DNA of 64,000 nt from Paenibacillus pasadenensis DSM 19293 (GCF_000422485.1 NZ_AULW01000001.1:434001-498000), one strand, 5' to 3'. Counted from the first letter of the stretch, positions 1-10,003 are shown. Notes: generated from the letters alone by a model not told the origin. Numbers and translations: made by a program.

Positions 1-1
1 C

Positions 2-790
2 GAGCTGGGAACTCCGCTGTTCGACCGCATCGGGAGGCGGATCGCGCTCACCGAGGCCGGACGGATCGTCCTGGAGCAGAGCCGGCTTATTTTTGAACGA
101 GTCGATTATATTCAAGCGGCGATCTCGGATTTGAAGCGGATGGAGGGCGGCCAGCTCGATATCGGCATCCTTCCCGGCGACGGGGATCTTCTGTTCGACG
201 CGCTGCTGATCGACTTCCACCGCTCCTATCCGAAGCTGTCGATCCAAGTGACGGAGACGACGGAGGTGTACGGGCAGGTGCTCGAAGGAGTCCGGGACAT
301 CGGCGTGACGACGACGCCGGCCGATCCGGATGACCGCATCGCGGTCATTCCGCTCTTTCATGAAGAATTCGTGCTGGCGGTCCGCTCCGACCATCCCGCC
401 GCCAAGGCCAAAGCGATGTCCTTCGAGCAGCTGCAGCAGCTGAAGCTGGTCGCCTTCGGAGACGAGCACCAGATGACCAAGGTCATCCGGGAGAGCAGTC
501 GAAAAGCCGGAATCCTCCTCGACCGCCCGATTGTCGCGCCCTCGCTGTCGACCCTTCTCGCCCTGGTCGAGCAAGGCGTCGGAGCCTGCATCCTTCCGCG
601 GCTGCTCGTAGACAATCTCGGCCGCGATTCCATCGCTGCCGTGACCCTCTTGAACCCGACTCCGAGCCAAGACATCTGCATCCTCTACCGCAAGGACCGG
701 TTCATGAGCCAAGCGGCGAAGCTGTTCATGGAGCTTCTGCAAGACTTTATCGACAAGGCGCAGGAGGCAAGCCGCCGTTCGTTAGGGTGA
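2..790 (+). CDS. LysR-family transcriptional regulator (5' truncated by window edge)
   Basis: The visible 262 residues begin inside the winged helix-turn-helix (ELGTPLFDRIGRRIALTEAG, the classic LysR recognition-helix/wing signature) and run through the linker helix into a complete periplasmic-binding-like effector domain (QLDIGILP... to the end). The reading frame is open from base 2, so the start codon lies upstream of the window; a downstream TTG at 131 is not the real start because the HTH precedes it. LysR proteins bind promoter DNA as tetramers and respond to a small-molecule co-inducer; neither target nor ligand can be read here because the neighbouring gene on the far side is missing. 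It converges on the membrane-protein gene and shares a bidirectional terminator with it. Confidence 0.9.
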   Translation, partial: ELGTPLFDRIGRRIALTEAGRIVLEQSRLIFERVDYIQAAISDLKRMEGGQLDIGILPGDGDLLFDALLIDFHRSYPKLSIQVTETTEVYGQVLEGVRDIGVTTTPADPDDRIAVIPLFHEEFVLAVRSDHPAAKAKAMSFEQLQQLKLVAFGDEHQMTKVIRESSRKAGILLDRPIVAPSLSTLLALVEQGVGACILPRLLVDNLGRDSIAAVTLLNPTPSQDICILYRKDRFMSQAAKLFMELLQDFIDKAQEASRRSLG

Positions 791-795
791 AAAGG

Positions 796-844
796 AAAAA
801 GCGTTCCGATCCGCGCACGCATAGGCGGATGGGAACGCTTTTTT
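796..844. terminator. Bidirectional rho-independent terminator
   Basis: A long inverted repeat (AAAAAGCGTTCC-GATCCGC pairing with GCGGATGGGAACGCTTTTT) with A-run and T-run on either side. It lies directly after the LysR stop and 40 bp from the end of the convergent membrane-protein gene, so it can serve both. Confidence 0.9.
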
Positions 845-885
845 GCTCCGGCTGGAGGCAGCGCTTGGACGCTTCGAGACCGCAG

Positions 886-2067
886 TCAGCCGAGCGGCTC
901 CGTACGGCGCATGGCGTCCGGAGCTTCATGCAGCGGCATCGCCGCCGGCGGATTCGGCCGGCCGAGCAGCATGCGGAGGCCGAAGGCGAGCAGCAGGAAC
1001 GCGGTCGCCGCGGCGGGCAGGTTGTAGCGGACGGTCTGGTACAGAGCATAGATCCGCGGGGCATGCTCGGCGGCGAGCGGCATGACGAACCGGTCCGCCA
1101 GGAAAAACGCGCCGACGGCGATCAGCGCCGCGCCGATCCAGCGGCTGTAGGCCGACAGCTCCGTCAGGACGGGCACGTCCGCCAGCTCGCCGCGCTGGAA
1201 GCGGCCATGCTGCTGGATCGCGTCGAAGAAGGCGTACAGCCAGACGAGCGGCAGCAGGAACAGGAACAGCGTCATCCGCAGGCTGTCCATCAAGTAGATG
1301 GACACGAGGAACAGTCCCATCAGCTGCAGGCCGCGCTTCTGCAGGCCGAGGTACAGATGGCCCGCTCCGGGCAGGAACGAGAGCGCGGCGGCGGCCATCT
1401 TGTTTTTGCGGCCGGAGGCGAAATGCCCCTCCAGCTCCTCGAACAGCGAGCGGTCGACGAGCGGCTCTCCCGCCTGCTTGCGCTGCACGAGATGCACGGC
1501 GTCGAACATCGCGTAGATCCACAGCACCGGCAGCAGCAGCAGGAAGAGCAGGAACACCGGCGTGTCCAGCACGATGGCGACGAAGACGACGAACACGCCG
1601 AGGCCCGCGAACGAGACGAGAAAGGCGGCGCCCCGCTGCATGAGGCCCAGGTACATATGGCCGAGCCCGGGGACAAAGGCGAGCAGGATCGCCGCCGTCT
1701 TCTCGCGCTGGCGCTCCGCCGCCATCGTCGGCACGAGACGCGCGGAGGGGATGCCGCTGCCGTCCATCGGACCGGGCTCGAACGCATGCGACGGCGCTGC
1801 CGGCGCCGACAGCGCCGTGACGAGCAGGTCGATCATGCTGACGCCCCAGACGAGCATCGGGAACAGCGCGAACACGAGGAATTCTCCGTCCATGCTGCCG
1901 GTCGCCGCGATCAGCAGCAGCAGCGCCGACGGGCCCCAGAACAGCAGGCCGTACAGCACCATCCGCCCGAACTTGCGCAGATAGGCGTGTCCGGCTCCGG
2001 GCAGGAAGCCGAGCAGCAGCGCCAGCAGCGGATGCGCCGCAGGGGCGGGATGCATAGGGTGGTTCAT
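886..2067 (-). CDS. Polytopic membrane protein with three TM2-like repeats
   Basis: Unrecognised by name. The 393-residue protein is built from three copies of a unit beginning F-(L/V)-P-G-(A/L)-G-H-x-Y-L followed by two membrane spans (around residues 20, 135 and 230), a motif typical of TM2-like/multi-TM2 membrane proteins, and ends with two further spans. The ATG at 2067 is preferred to one 51 bp upstream because AAAGGAG sits 11 nt before it. It lies 166 bp downstream of the anti-sigma gene on the same strand with no terminator between, so it is probably the third gene of the sigma operon, perhaps a target or sensor of that system (inference). Function unknown. Confidence 0.75.
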   Translation of the reverse strand: MNHPMHPAPAAHPLLALLLGFLPGAGHAYLRKFGRMVLYGLLFWGPSALLLLIAATGSMDGEFLVFALFPMLVWGVSMIDLLVTALSAPAAPSHAFEPGPMDGSGIPSARLVPTMAAERQREKTAAILLAFVPGLGHMYLGLMQRGAAFLVSFAGLGVFVVFVAIVLDTPVFLLFLLLLPVLWIYAMFDAVHLVQRKQAGEPLVDRSLFEELEGHFASGRKNKMAAAALSFLPGAGHLYLGLQKRGLQLMGLFLVSIYLMDSLRMTLFLFLLPLVWLYAFFDAIQQHGRFQRGELADVPVLTELSAYSRWIGAALIAVGAFFLADRFVMPLAAEHAPRIYALYQTVRYNLPAAATAFLLLAFGLRMLLGRPNPPAAMPLHEAPDAMRRTEPLG

Positions 2068-2233
2068 GGTCGTTGTCGCTCCTTTGTCGGGAATAGATGT
2101 CGTGCTAGGAAAATTCATAGAGGACGCTCCGCCGGGGCGGCTAGGGCGACGGATTTAGCAGGGCCGCTCGGCCGGTGCGGGAGCAAGCGGGACGGAGCCG
2201 CGCTTCGACGGCGCGCGCAGCAAGCGCCATCCG

Positions 2234-2776
2234 TCAGCTCGCTCCGCCGTCCCGATAACGGGCCGACTGCCACTCCTGCAGCAGCCGCGACGTGCGGTCG
2301 ACCACACGGGACGACCAGCTCTCCTCCCCGGCGTCTGGACGCTCGGTCGAAAGAGACGGCTGCGGCGGACGGGCGGAAGCCGCGTGCTCCAGCTGGCGCC
2401 CGAGCTCGCCGAGCGCTCCGCTGCCGAGCAGCAGCAGCGTCAGCGCCGCCGCCAGGCCGTAGTGGAACGCCGGATGGCGCGTCCAGCTCCGGCGCCGCGG
2501 CGGCGGCCTGCGCTCGGCGTCCGCCTGCTCGCGGGCCAGCTCGTCCAGCACCGCGGCGCGGACGCGCTCCAGCGCTTCTCCCCGAAGCCGCTCCGCAAGC
2601 GCAGCCTGCTTGGGGCATTCATCGCGCGCCGGCTCCTCTGCGAGAGCCGCGGCCTGGAACGCCTCCAGGCAAAGCTCGCAGCTCTCCAGATGCCGCTCCA
2701 TGGCGAGCCGCTCCGGCGCGCCGCCAAGCCCGGCCGCATAGCGGCTCCACGATTCCATCGGTGGATGCGGGTTCAT
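2234..2776 (-). CDS. Zinc-finger anti-sigma factor (membrane-anchored)
   Basis: The 180-residue protein has an N-terminal zf-HC2-type motif (H-x3-C-x2-C: HLESCELC near residue 30), a cytoplasmic Arg-rich segment and one membrane span (HPAFHYGLAAALTLLLLGSG), the usual plan of an anti-sigma factor that sequesters its cognate ECF sigma until an envelope signal releases it. Its ATG overlaps the TGA of the upstream sigma gene (ATGA), so translation is coupled. The frame is open further upstream, inside the sigma gene, but that part is a shadow. The extracytoplasmic tail is short (about 50 residues) and has no recognised domain. Confidence 0.8.
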   Translation of the reverse strand: MNPHPPMESWSRYAAGLGGAPERLAMERHLESCELCLEAFQAAALAEEPARDECPKQAALAERLRGEALERVRAAVLDELAREQADAERRPPPRRRSWTRHPAFHYGLAAALTLLLLGSGALGELGRQLEHAASARPPQPSLSTERPDAGEESWSSRVVDRTSRLLQEWQSARYRDGGAS

Positions 2777-3462
2777 TCGAAGTCCTCCTTTTGCCAATGC
2801 CGTCTCATCCAGCTGCGGGCGCGGTAGAGCTTGGACTCCACGCTCCTCGGCCGCAGCCCCCTCTCCTGCGAGATCTCCTCCTGCGTCCGGCGGCGAAAAT
2901 AAAAGTCGCGGATCATCGTCCGGTATTCCTGCGGCAGCTCGGCGACCTTGCGCCGCACCTCGCGCCTCCGCTCCCGCTCGATGACCTGCTCGGCCGTGCC
3001 CGGAGCTTCGTCGCCCGGCTCCATCCATGGCGCCGCGGCGGCCTCGTGCCCGAGCTGAAGCTCGGCCGGCTCCTCCCGCCGGGCCTTGCTCCGCTTCCAG
3101 TCGATAGCGCGGTTGACCGCGATGCGGGTGATCCACGTCTTGAAGCCTTCCAGGCGGCATTCCGGCAAGGCGCGGCTGATGGCGAGCAGCGCCTCCTGCA
3201 GCACGTCTTCCGTATCGTGGGGGGAGCGCAAAATCGCGTAGATCGTGCGGTATAGATAATCTCCATATTCGTCGATGATCTCTCCGAACCGGTCCGTCCC
3301 GCTGTCCCGGACGGCTCGAAGCCATGCTTCGTCCTGCCTGATCGTCTGCGCCCCCCTTTCCCCATCCTGAATATAGACGAGCGGGGAGGGACTTCCCCCT
3401 GCGCTTGGCGAAACTTTTTTTTCGAGCGGAGGTCCGGTCAGGCGGGAAAGGCGCTGCCGCAT
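2773..3462 (-). CDS. ECF-type RNA polymerase sigma factor
   Basis: The protein contains sigma region 2 (EIIDEYGDYLYRTIYAILRS...DTEDVLQEALLAI) and region 4 (LPQEYRTMIRDFYFRRRTQEEISQERGLRPRSVESKLYRARSWMRRHW), the two-domain core of ECF sigma factors. An AAGGGG ribosome binding site lies 10 nt before the ATG; the first ~45 residues look non-conserved, so translation could begin later, but there is no in-frame ATG/GTG/TTG with a better site before region 2. It is translationally coupled to the zinc-finger anti-sigma gene. Likely autoregulated, as is usual for this class; the inducing signal is unknown. Confidence 0.85.
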   Translation of the reverse strand: MRQRLSRLTGPPLEKKVSPSAGGSPSPLVYIQDGERGAQTIRQDEAWLRAVRDSGTDRFGEIIDEYGDYLYRTIYAILRSPHDTEDVLQEALLAISRALPECRLEGFKTWITRIAVNRAIDWKRSKARREEPAELQLGHEAAAAPWMEPGDEAPGTAEQVIERERRREVRRKVAELPQEYRTMIRDFYFRRRTQEEISQERGLRPRSVESKLYRARSWMRRHWQKEDFE

Positions 3463-3538
3463 GGAGAAAGATTCCCCTTAAGCTCGGCGCAGGCTGCGGT
3501 TGCGGATCGCCCAGGCGATCCGGGAAGGAGGCGGTTGC

Positions 3539-3895
3539 GTGGCATCAAATCCGGCATATGTCCCCTTTACCTTCTTGCTTGCCGCCGCCTTGATCGCGCT
3601 GCTCGGCATCGGATGGGCGCAGCGCAAAAAGCGGCTCGGACGCGGAGTGCTGATTCTGTCCCCGCTCGCGGCCGCCTTTCTGCTGCTTTACTTCTGGCAT
3701 ATTCCGTTTCATGACGCGGCTCGAAGCGTTCTCGCTCCGAGCCGTTCCTACAGCTGCGAGCTTGACGGCGATGGAAGCCGGACGCTGGAGCCGTTCACGA
3801 TTCCGTTGCCGAAACGGACCGTCTTCAAAGGGAAGACCAACGCTTGCTCCCCTTTTTACCGAACGTATGCGACTAACGACAGGAGGGCTCGCGAG
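3539..3895 (+). pseudogene. Small two-span membrane protein, apparently 3'-truncated and joined in frame to the cyclase gene
   Basis: AAGGAGG precedes a GTG by 7 nt, and the frame encodes two membrane spans (FTFLLAAALIALLGIGWA and GVLILSPLAAAFLLLYFWHI) followed by a short structured-looking tail with FTIPLPKRTVFKGKTNAC. There is no stop before the downstream cyclase, with which it stays in frame. The cyclase has its own excellent ribosome binding site, so the simplest reading is that the membrane-protein gene lost its 3' end when the lower-G+C cyclase segment was inserted. A real membrane-anchored fusion of about 325 residues is possible but the junction region looks non-coding in character. 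Not a recognised family. Confidence 0.4.
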
Positions 3896-4513
3896 GTGAA
3901 GATCATTGACCTATCCCATCGAATTCAAGACGGAATGCCTCCGTATCCGGGCGATACGGAAACGACGCTAGTGCATTCCAAGGTCTATGAACGAGACTTT
4001 TATAACAACCATCAACTGACGATCAACATGCACGCCGGCACGCACATTGACGGACCGATGCATTTGCTGGACCGAAAGGAATATTTGAGCGAGATTCCGT
4101 TGGAGACGTTTATCGGAGAAGGCGTCGTGATCGATGTATCGGGGGGCATGAAAGAAATCGCTTATAAAGAAGAGTACGAGGAAAGGATCAAGAACAATCA
4201 GATCGTCCTTCTCTACACCGGCTTCGGCAGCCGTTTCGGGCAGCCTGGCTATTTCTCGGACCATCCCGTCCTGACGATGGAATTCGCGCAGCTGATCGTA
4301 AAAAAGCAGATCAAAATGATCGGGCTGGACATGCCGTCGCCGGATCGCGATCCTTTTGAAATCCATAAGTGTTTATTTGAAAATAGGATTCTCATCGCAG
4401 AGAATTTGACGAATCTGGACCAGCTGCTCCATGTCCCGGCGTTTGAGGTCATCGCGCTGCCTCTTTCGATTCGGGCAGATTCTTCGATCGCGCGGATCAT
4501 TGCAAGAATCTAG
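3896..4513 (+). CDS. Cyclase family protein (kynurenine formamidase-like metal hydrolase)
   Basis: The 205 residues match the cyclase/arylformamidase fold family in length and in its metal-binding signature H-x-G-T-H-x-D (HAGTHIDGPMH, about residue 50), with the opening IIDLSHRIQDGMPPYPGD that is diagnostic of the family. Members hydrolyse N-formylkynurenine, isatin or cyclic amides; the substrate here is not evident. The GTG start is chosen because AGGAGG lies 9 nt upstream. The gene is visibly poorer in G+C than its neighbours, suggesting recent transfer, and converges on comEC with no clear terminator in the 123-bp gap. Confidence 0.85.
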   Translation: MKIIDLSHRIQDGMPPYPGDTETTLVHSKVYERDFYNNHQLTINMHAGTHIDGPMHLLDRKEYLSEIPLETFIGEGVVIDVSGGMKEIAYKEEYEERIKNNQIVLLYTGFGSRFGQPGYFSDHPVLTMEFAQLIVKKQIKMIGLDMPSPDRDPFEIHKCLFENRILIAENLTNLDQLLHVPAFEVIALPLSIRADSSIARIIARI

Positions 4514-4636
4514 CAGCAAGGGGCGAAAAGACGGCGATAGAGGCCCTTGAGCGGGTTGGCAAACACGCCCTGGCTCGGCGCGGCTGCAGGCCGACCGTTG
4601 ATTTGATCTGCTCCCTCTTGGATGCGATCAAGCATT

Positions 4637-7408
4637 TCAGCTCCGCTGCCCTATCGCCTCCCCTTCGTCCCGCAGCAGCCTTATCTCCATCTCTCCGTCC
4701 CGATGGATCCGGAACTCGATCTCCCCGCTGTGGTCCGTGCGCAGAGGCTGCGAGCCGGCGCGCTTCAGCCGCTCCAGCACCTCTTCCGCCGGATGGCCGT
4801 ACCGGTTGCCGAGGCCCGCGGACAGCACCGCCATCGACGGACGCCAAGCGGCCAGCCAAGCCGGCGACGTGGAATGCTTGCTGCCATGATGCCCCGCCTT
4901 GAGCACGTCGATCGGGCCTGCCAGCCCATGCGCGCGCGCCTCTGCGAGCACGCTCGGCTCGCTGACGCTGCCCAGATCGCCTGTCAGCAGGAATGTCCGC
5001 CCCGAAATTGTCAGCAGCAGCACGACGCTGCGCTCGTTCTGCTCCGCCTGCGGCTGCAGGGCGTCCTGCTCGTCCGGCCACAGCATGTCCAGCCTCGTCT
5101 CGCCGTCGAGCTGCCAGGACTGTCCGCTCTGAGCGCCGTAGAGCGGGATGCGGAGCTCCATCGCCTTGGCGAGAAAAGGCGGCGGCTCGCCTGCGGCGTC
5201 GAGGCTGCCGTTCCAAAGCAGCCGCCGCACGGGCAGGCTGTCGACGACGGCCTCCAGGCCGCCGATATGATCCTGGTCGAGATGCGTCGCGACGAGCAGG
5301 TCGATGCGGTCGACGCCGCGCTTCATCAGCAGAGGCACGAGCAGCTTGCGGCCGATCTCGTACGGATCGCGCCTTTCGCGCCAGGCTTCCTTTTGAAATG
5401 AGATCGTCCCGCCGCCGTCGATCAGCATCGTTTTGCCCGATGCGGTGCGGATCAGGATCGAATCGCCCTGGCCGACGTTCAGAAAGGACACGGTCGCGGA
5501 GCGCCCGCTCCAGTCCGGATGGGCGGCATGCAGCAGCAGGAGGAGCAGCGCCGCGCCTGCGGCGGCCGCTGCCGCGAGCGAACGGAGACGGGGCGACAGG
5601 CTTCGCGCATAAGCGAGAACAGCGTCGAGGCGATGCATTCGCGGGCCGATTCCTCCAGCGGAGGCCGCTCTCGCTGGCGCTGCCGTCGCCAGGACGCCAA
5701 GCGGCTGCGTGTCGTCTTCCCCGGCCTCGGCGGCGGCGGCCGCTTCGTTTTGCCGATGGCTTTTCCAGCGGGCCAGGCTCAGCAGCAGCCCGAACGCCGC
5801 CCCGTAGTAGGCGCCGATCCACCAGAGCGGAGGCGTCGCCCACACCGTCGCTCCCGGCCGCCAGCCGCCCATCCCGGAGATGAGCCGGAACGTCCATTCG
5901 TTGCCGACAGCGGAAGCGGACGCGATCCATTGCGCCAGCCCCGGCCACAGCGGATCAAGCAGCATCGCCGCCGCGCCGGCCGGCATGATGAGGAAGCTGA
6001 TGAACGGCACGAGCAGCAGGTTGGCGGGCAGCGACAGCAGATGGAGCTGGTTGAAATAGAAGATCGTCACGGGAAAGGAAGCCGCTTGCGCGACGATCGT
6101 GACGACGACGGCATCGTAGACGAAGCGCGACCGGCCGCGCGGACGGGGCCAGACGCGCTGCGCCGCCGGCACGCCGAGGATGAGCCCGGCGGTGACGATG
6201 TAGCTGAGCTGGAAGCTGACGCTTTCGATCAGCCGGGGCTCCCAAAGAAGCAGCAGCACCGCGGAGGCGGCAAGCAGATGCAGGCCGTCCTTGAGCTTGC
6301 CGGCGCGGGCGGCGGCGAGGCCGAGCAGCGCCATCAAGCCGGCGCGCAGGATCGACGGCGACGCGCCGGTCAGCAGCACATAGGGCGGCACGGCGAGCAT
6401 GAGCAGCAGCAGGATGCGCTCTCGGGACAGCCGGAGCAGGCGCAGCAAACCGCCGAGCAAGCCGAGCATGACCGCCACATGCATGCCCGATACGGCCATG
6501 ATGTGCGTCAGGCCGAGCCGGGCGAAGCGGCGGTACAGCTCCGGGTCCGTCTCGTCCTGGTCGCCGAGGACGAGCGCCTGCATGTATCCGGCCTGGTCCG
6601 CCGGATACAGCCGAGCTAGCGCGCCGCCGAGCGACGCGCGGGCCGCGTCCATGCGGCCGAGCAGCGCGGCGGCGCTCCAGGGGCGGCCGGGCGCGGCTTC
6701 GACCGCGTCCGCGCCTTGCACCTGCAGCAGCCAGGCGATGCCCTGGCTGCGCAGGTAGCGGCGGTAGTCGAAGCCGCCGCGATTGGCCGGCGGAGCCGGC
6801 ACCTCCAGCGTGCCGCGCAGCCGCACGCTGTCCCCGCGCCGCCAGCTTCGGGCGGCGGCAAGCTCGTGCTCGTGCAGCAGCTTCACGCGCACGAGCAAAG
6901 TCTCGCGCAGCGGCGTCGCCTGCTGCGCGTCCCCCGCGCGGAGGCGATGCGCCTCCACGCGCAGCTGCGCCACGTCGCCGTCGATCCGGATCGGCGACGC
7001 GATCGTCCCGGCCGCCTCGGCGCGCAGCTCCGGCGGCTCCAGCTGCGCCGCGGCGGCGGCGTATTCGGCGGCGAGCGCGGTCACGGACCGCGCCTCCGCC
7101 CACTGCCGCTCGCCTGCGGCAAGCGCATAGGCCGCCAGGCAAGCGGCGGCCAGCCCGGGCCTGGCCTGACCGGCGAGCGCCAGCGCCGCCAGGACCAGGC
7201 CGAGCCCGAGCCCGGCGGCGAGCATGCCGCCGGGGGACGCATACGCGGCCGCCGAGCTGCCCGCGACGAAGCAGACGGCCGCCCACACGAGCGGCCGCCC
7301 GTCCAGCCAGCCTTTTATCCGCCGATGCGGCTCGATCGGCCAGCCTTCTCTTTGCCGGAGCGGCTCGGCCGCCACTCCCCGCTGCTGACGCATCGAAGGC
7401 TCGATCAT
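4637..7408 (-). CDS. comEC: ComEC/Rec2 DNA-uptake channel
   Basis: ComEC forms the inner-membrane channel that carries single-stranded transforming DNA into the cell. The 923-residue product has the full domain order: N-terminal membrane spans and an OB-fold region (DUF4131-like, about 60-215), the multi-span competence domain (HIMAVSGMHVAVMLGLLGG, FQLSYIVTAGLIL) and a C-terminal metallo-beta-lactamase domain starting near 637 with THLDQDHIGG (708-717), LTGD (about 807-810) and KAGHHGSKHS (about 837). All metal-ligand motifs are intact, so the domain is probably an active nuclease. AGGAGG lies 9 nt before the ATG. It is separated from comEB by a hairpin-repeat tract and a terminator, so it is probably transcribed on its own rather than with comEA-comEB. 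Confidence 0.95.
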   Translation of the reverse strand: MIEPSMRQQRGVAAEPLRQREGWPIEPHRRIKGWLDGRPLVWAAVCFVAGSSAAAYASPGGMLAAGLGLGLVLAALALAGQARPGLAAACLAAYALAAGERQWAEARSVTALAAEYAAAAAQLEPPELRAEAAGTIASPIRIDGDVAQLRVEAHRLRAGDAQQATPLRETLLVRVKLLHEHELAAARSWRRGDSVRLRGTLEVPAPPANRGGFDYRRYLRSQGIAWLLQVQGADAVEAAPGRPWSAAALLGRMDAARASLGGALARLYPADQAGYMQALVLGDQDETDPELYRRFARLGLTHIMAVSGMHVAVMLGLLGGLLRLLRLSRERILLLLMLAVPPYVLLTGASPSILRAGLMALLGLAAARAGKLKDGLHLLAASAVLLLLWEPRLIESVSFQLSYIVTAGLILGVPAAQRVWPRPRGRSRFVYDAVVVTIVAQAASFPVTIFYFNQLHLLSLPANLLLVPFISFLIMPAGAAAMLLDPLWPGLAQWIASASAVGNEWTFRLISGMGGWRPGATVWATPPLWWIGAYYGAAFGLLLSLARWKSHRQNEAAAAAEAGEDDTQPLGVLATAAPARAASAGGIGPRMHRLDAVLAYARSLSPRLRSLAAAAAAGAALLLLLLHAAHPDWSGRSATVSFLNVGQGDSILIRTASGKTMLIDGGGTISFQKEAWRERRDPYEIGRKLLVPLLMKRGVDRIDLLVATHLDQDHIGGLEAVVDSLPVRRLLWNGSLDAAGEPPPFLAKAMELRIPLYGAQSGQSWQLDGETRLDMLWPDEQDALQPQAEQNERSVVLLLTISGRTFLLTGDLGSVSEPSVLAEARAHGLAGPIDVLKAGHHGSKHSTSPAWLAAWRPSMAVLSAGLGNRYGHPAEEVLERLKRAGSQPLRTDHSGEIEFRIHRDGEMEIRLLRDEGEAIGQRS

Positions 7409-7517
7409 CCGGCTTCACCTCCTCATATCCATTCAAGCGTGGTTCATCGCGAATCTCCTTAACGGATACAGTTGGCGTTAGAAACATTCGTCACTGCGAA
7501 ACGCGTGTTCAAACCCA
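7409..7517 (-). other. Upstream region of comEC with two minute leader ORFs
   Basis: On the minus strand AAGGAG is followed by a four-codon ORF (M-N-H-A-stop) and then a five-codon ORF (M-D-M-R-R-stop) whose last codons are the comEC ribosome binding site. This may be chance; a clear promoter was not found. Confidence 0.2.
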
Positions 7518-7752
7518 GTTGCTCGGTTTTTCCGCGCAACTCCGACGCGAAGGCCCCTGTTCGAACCCCGTTACTCGGTTTTTCCGCGCAACTCTGACGC
7601 GAGGGCTCCTGTTCGAGCCTAGTTGCTCGGTTTTTCCGCGCAACTCCGACGCGAAGGCTCCCGTTCGAGCCTAGTTGCTCGGTTTTTCCGCGCAACTCCG
7701 ACGCGAGGGCTCCCGTTCGAGCCTCGTTGCTCGGTTTTTCCGCGCAACTCCG
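7504..7752. repeat. 52-bp tandem repeat, five copies, each holding two hairpins
   Basis: Copies of GTTGCTCGGTTTTTCCGCGCAAC begin at 7518, 7570, 7622, 7674 and 7726, exactly 52 bp apart, with a partial unit before the first. In each unit GTTGC/GCAAC and CGG/CCG flank a five-T loop, and a second inverted repeat GGCTC...GAGCC follows. The 52-bp period is not a multiple of three, so open frames across it in both directions are artefacts. Differences between copies are a few scattered bases. No gene is visible in this stretch. Confidence 0.9.
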
Positions 7753-7794
7753 CCGCTCGGCATTGGAGCCGCTCGCTAAAGTCCCTTTTCGCAA

Positions 7795-7847
7795 CGAAAA
7801 AAGCACCTCCTGGCCATCGCGAACACGCGATGCTCCAGGAGGTGCTT
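7795..7847 (-). terminator. Rho-independent terminator downstream of comEB
   Basis: A 13-bp perfect stem (AAGCACCTCCTGG/CCAGGAGGTGCTT) enclosing an inner CATCGCG/CGCGATG stem, followed on the minus strand by TTTTTT. It lies about 190 bp after the comEB stop; no gene is seen in the intervening 7848-8037. Confidence 0.85.
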
Positions 7848-8037
7848 CCTCCTTGCAACCATTCTTCAACCTCGTCCTTGCCGCCTATCGGGTCGTTCCA
7901 AGCCGAATGCTCCGTCGAGGAGTCGCTCGTCCGTTCACTTCCGTGCTCGTCCGAGCCACCCGAACCAGTTCGCCCCAGAGCCTTTGCTCGACCGCCCTTC
8001 GCCAGCCGCCTCCATCACCCGGCAGCCGTCCGGCTGC

Positions 8038-8580
8038 TCAGTCGACCACCGCCGCGCCCGCTTGCGGAGGCGGTGCATAGCCGTCCAGCCGGCGGAACAC
8101 GATGCCCTTCTGCGCCATCAGATGCTCCACCTTGGCCGCATCCTTCGGGTAGCCCCGGTGGAACACGATCTCCACGATGCCGCTGTTGGCGAGCATGTTC
8201 GCGCATGTCCAGCACGGCTGGTCCGTCACGTACACCGTCGAGCCCTCGCGGTCGATCCGGTCGGTGAACAGCAGCAGGTTCTGCTCGGCATGGATCGTGC
8301 GGATGCAGCGCTGCTTCTTGACCATCTCCGGCTCGCCGGCGACGCCCTCGCGCTGCTCCCACTCCTCGACGATCATGCAGCCCGCCTCCGAGCAGTCGGA
8401 GACGCCCATCGGAGCGCCGTTGTACGCCGTGCCGAGCAGCTTCTTGCCCTGCACGAGCAGCGCGCCGACATGCCGCCGCGGGCAGCGGGAGCGGGTTGAG
8501 ACCATATAGGCGATGTCCATGAAATACGTATCCCAGTCCTTGCGGACCTCTTCTTGCTGTCCTGGCATCCGATCGGGCAT
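8038..8580 (-). CDS. comEB: ComE operon protein 2, dCMP deaminase family
   Basis: The 180-residue protein has the zinc-deaminase signatures H-A-E (97-99, TIHAEQNLLL) and P-C-x-x-C (122-126, QPCWTC), with extra N-terminal cysteine/histidine residues usual for dCMP deaminases. It converts dCMP to dUMP, feeding thymidylate synthesis; in Bacillus its role in transformation is dispensable. The ATG at 8580 is chosen because GGGAGGAGG precedes it at good spacing; an ATG 39 bp upstream has none. Placed between metY and comEC on the minus strand. Confidence 0.92.
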   Translation of the reverse strand: MPDRMPGQQEEVRKDWDTYFMDIAYMVSTRSRCPRRHVGALLVQGKKLLGTAYNGAPMGVSDCSEAGCMIVEEWEQREGVAGEPEMVKKQRCIRTIHAEQNLLLFTDRIDREGSTVYVTDQPCWTCANMLANSGIVEIVFHRGYPKDAAKVEHLMAQKGIVFRRLDGYAPPPQAGAAVVD

Positions 8581-8662
8581 CGAAGCCCCTCCTCCCTGTC
8601 GAATCCTGTCTGAAGCCATTATACCGGATTCGAAAGGAAAGTCATACGGCTGCCGGCCGCCT

Positions 8663-10003
<1,341 letters not shown>

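Noticed and set aside
787..3255. 822-codon plus-strand open frame opposite the sigma/anti-sigma/membrane genes
   Set aside because: Arg/Gln-rich composition typical of antisense frames in high-G+C DNA; three well-supported genes lie on the other strand.
3503..3522. CGGATCGCC/GGCGATCCG hairpin as terminator or riboswitch
   Set aside because: No T-run and no conserved aptamer; it lies just before a ribosome binding site and may be chance.
7504..7752. CRISPR array
   Set aside because: Units are contiguous 52-bp copies without unique spacers and no cas genes are near.
7459..7869. Minus-strand frame encoding repeated RGKTEQ-like peptide across the 52-bp repeats
   Set aside because: The 52-bp unit shifts frame each copy, so the periodicity is not protein-level; no ribosome binding site.
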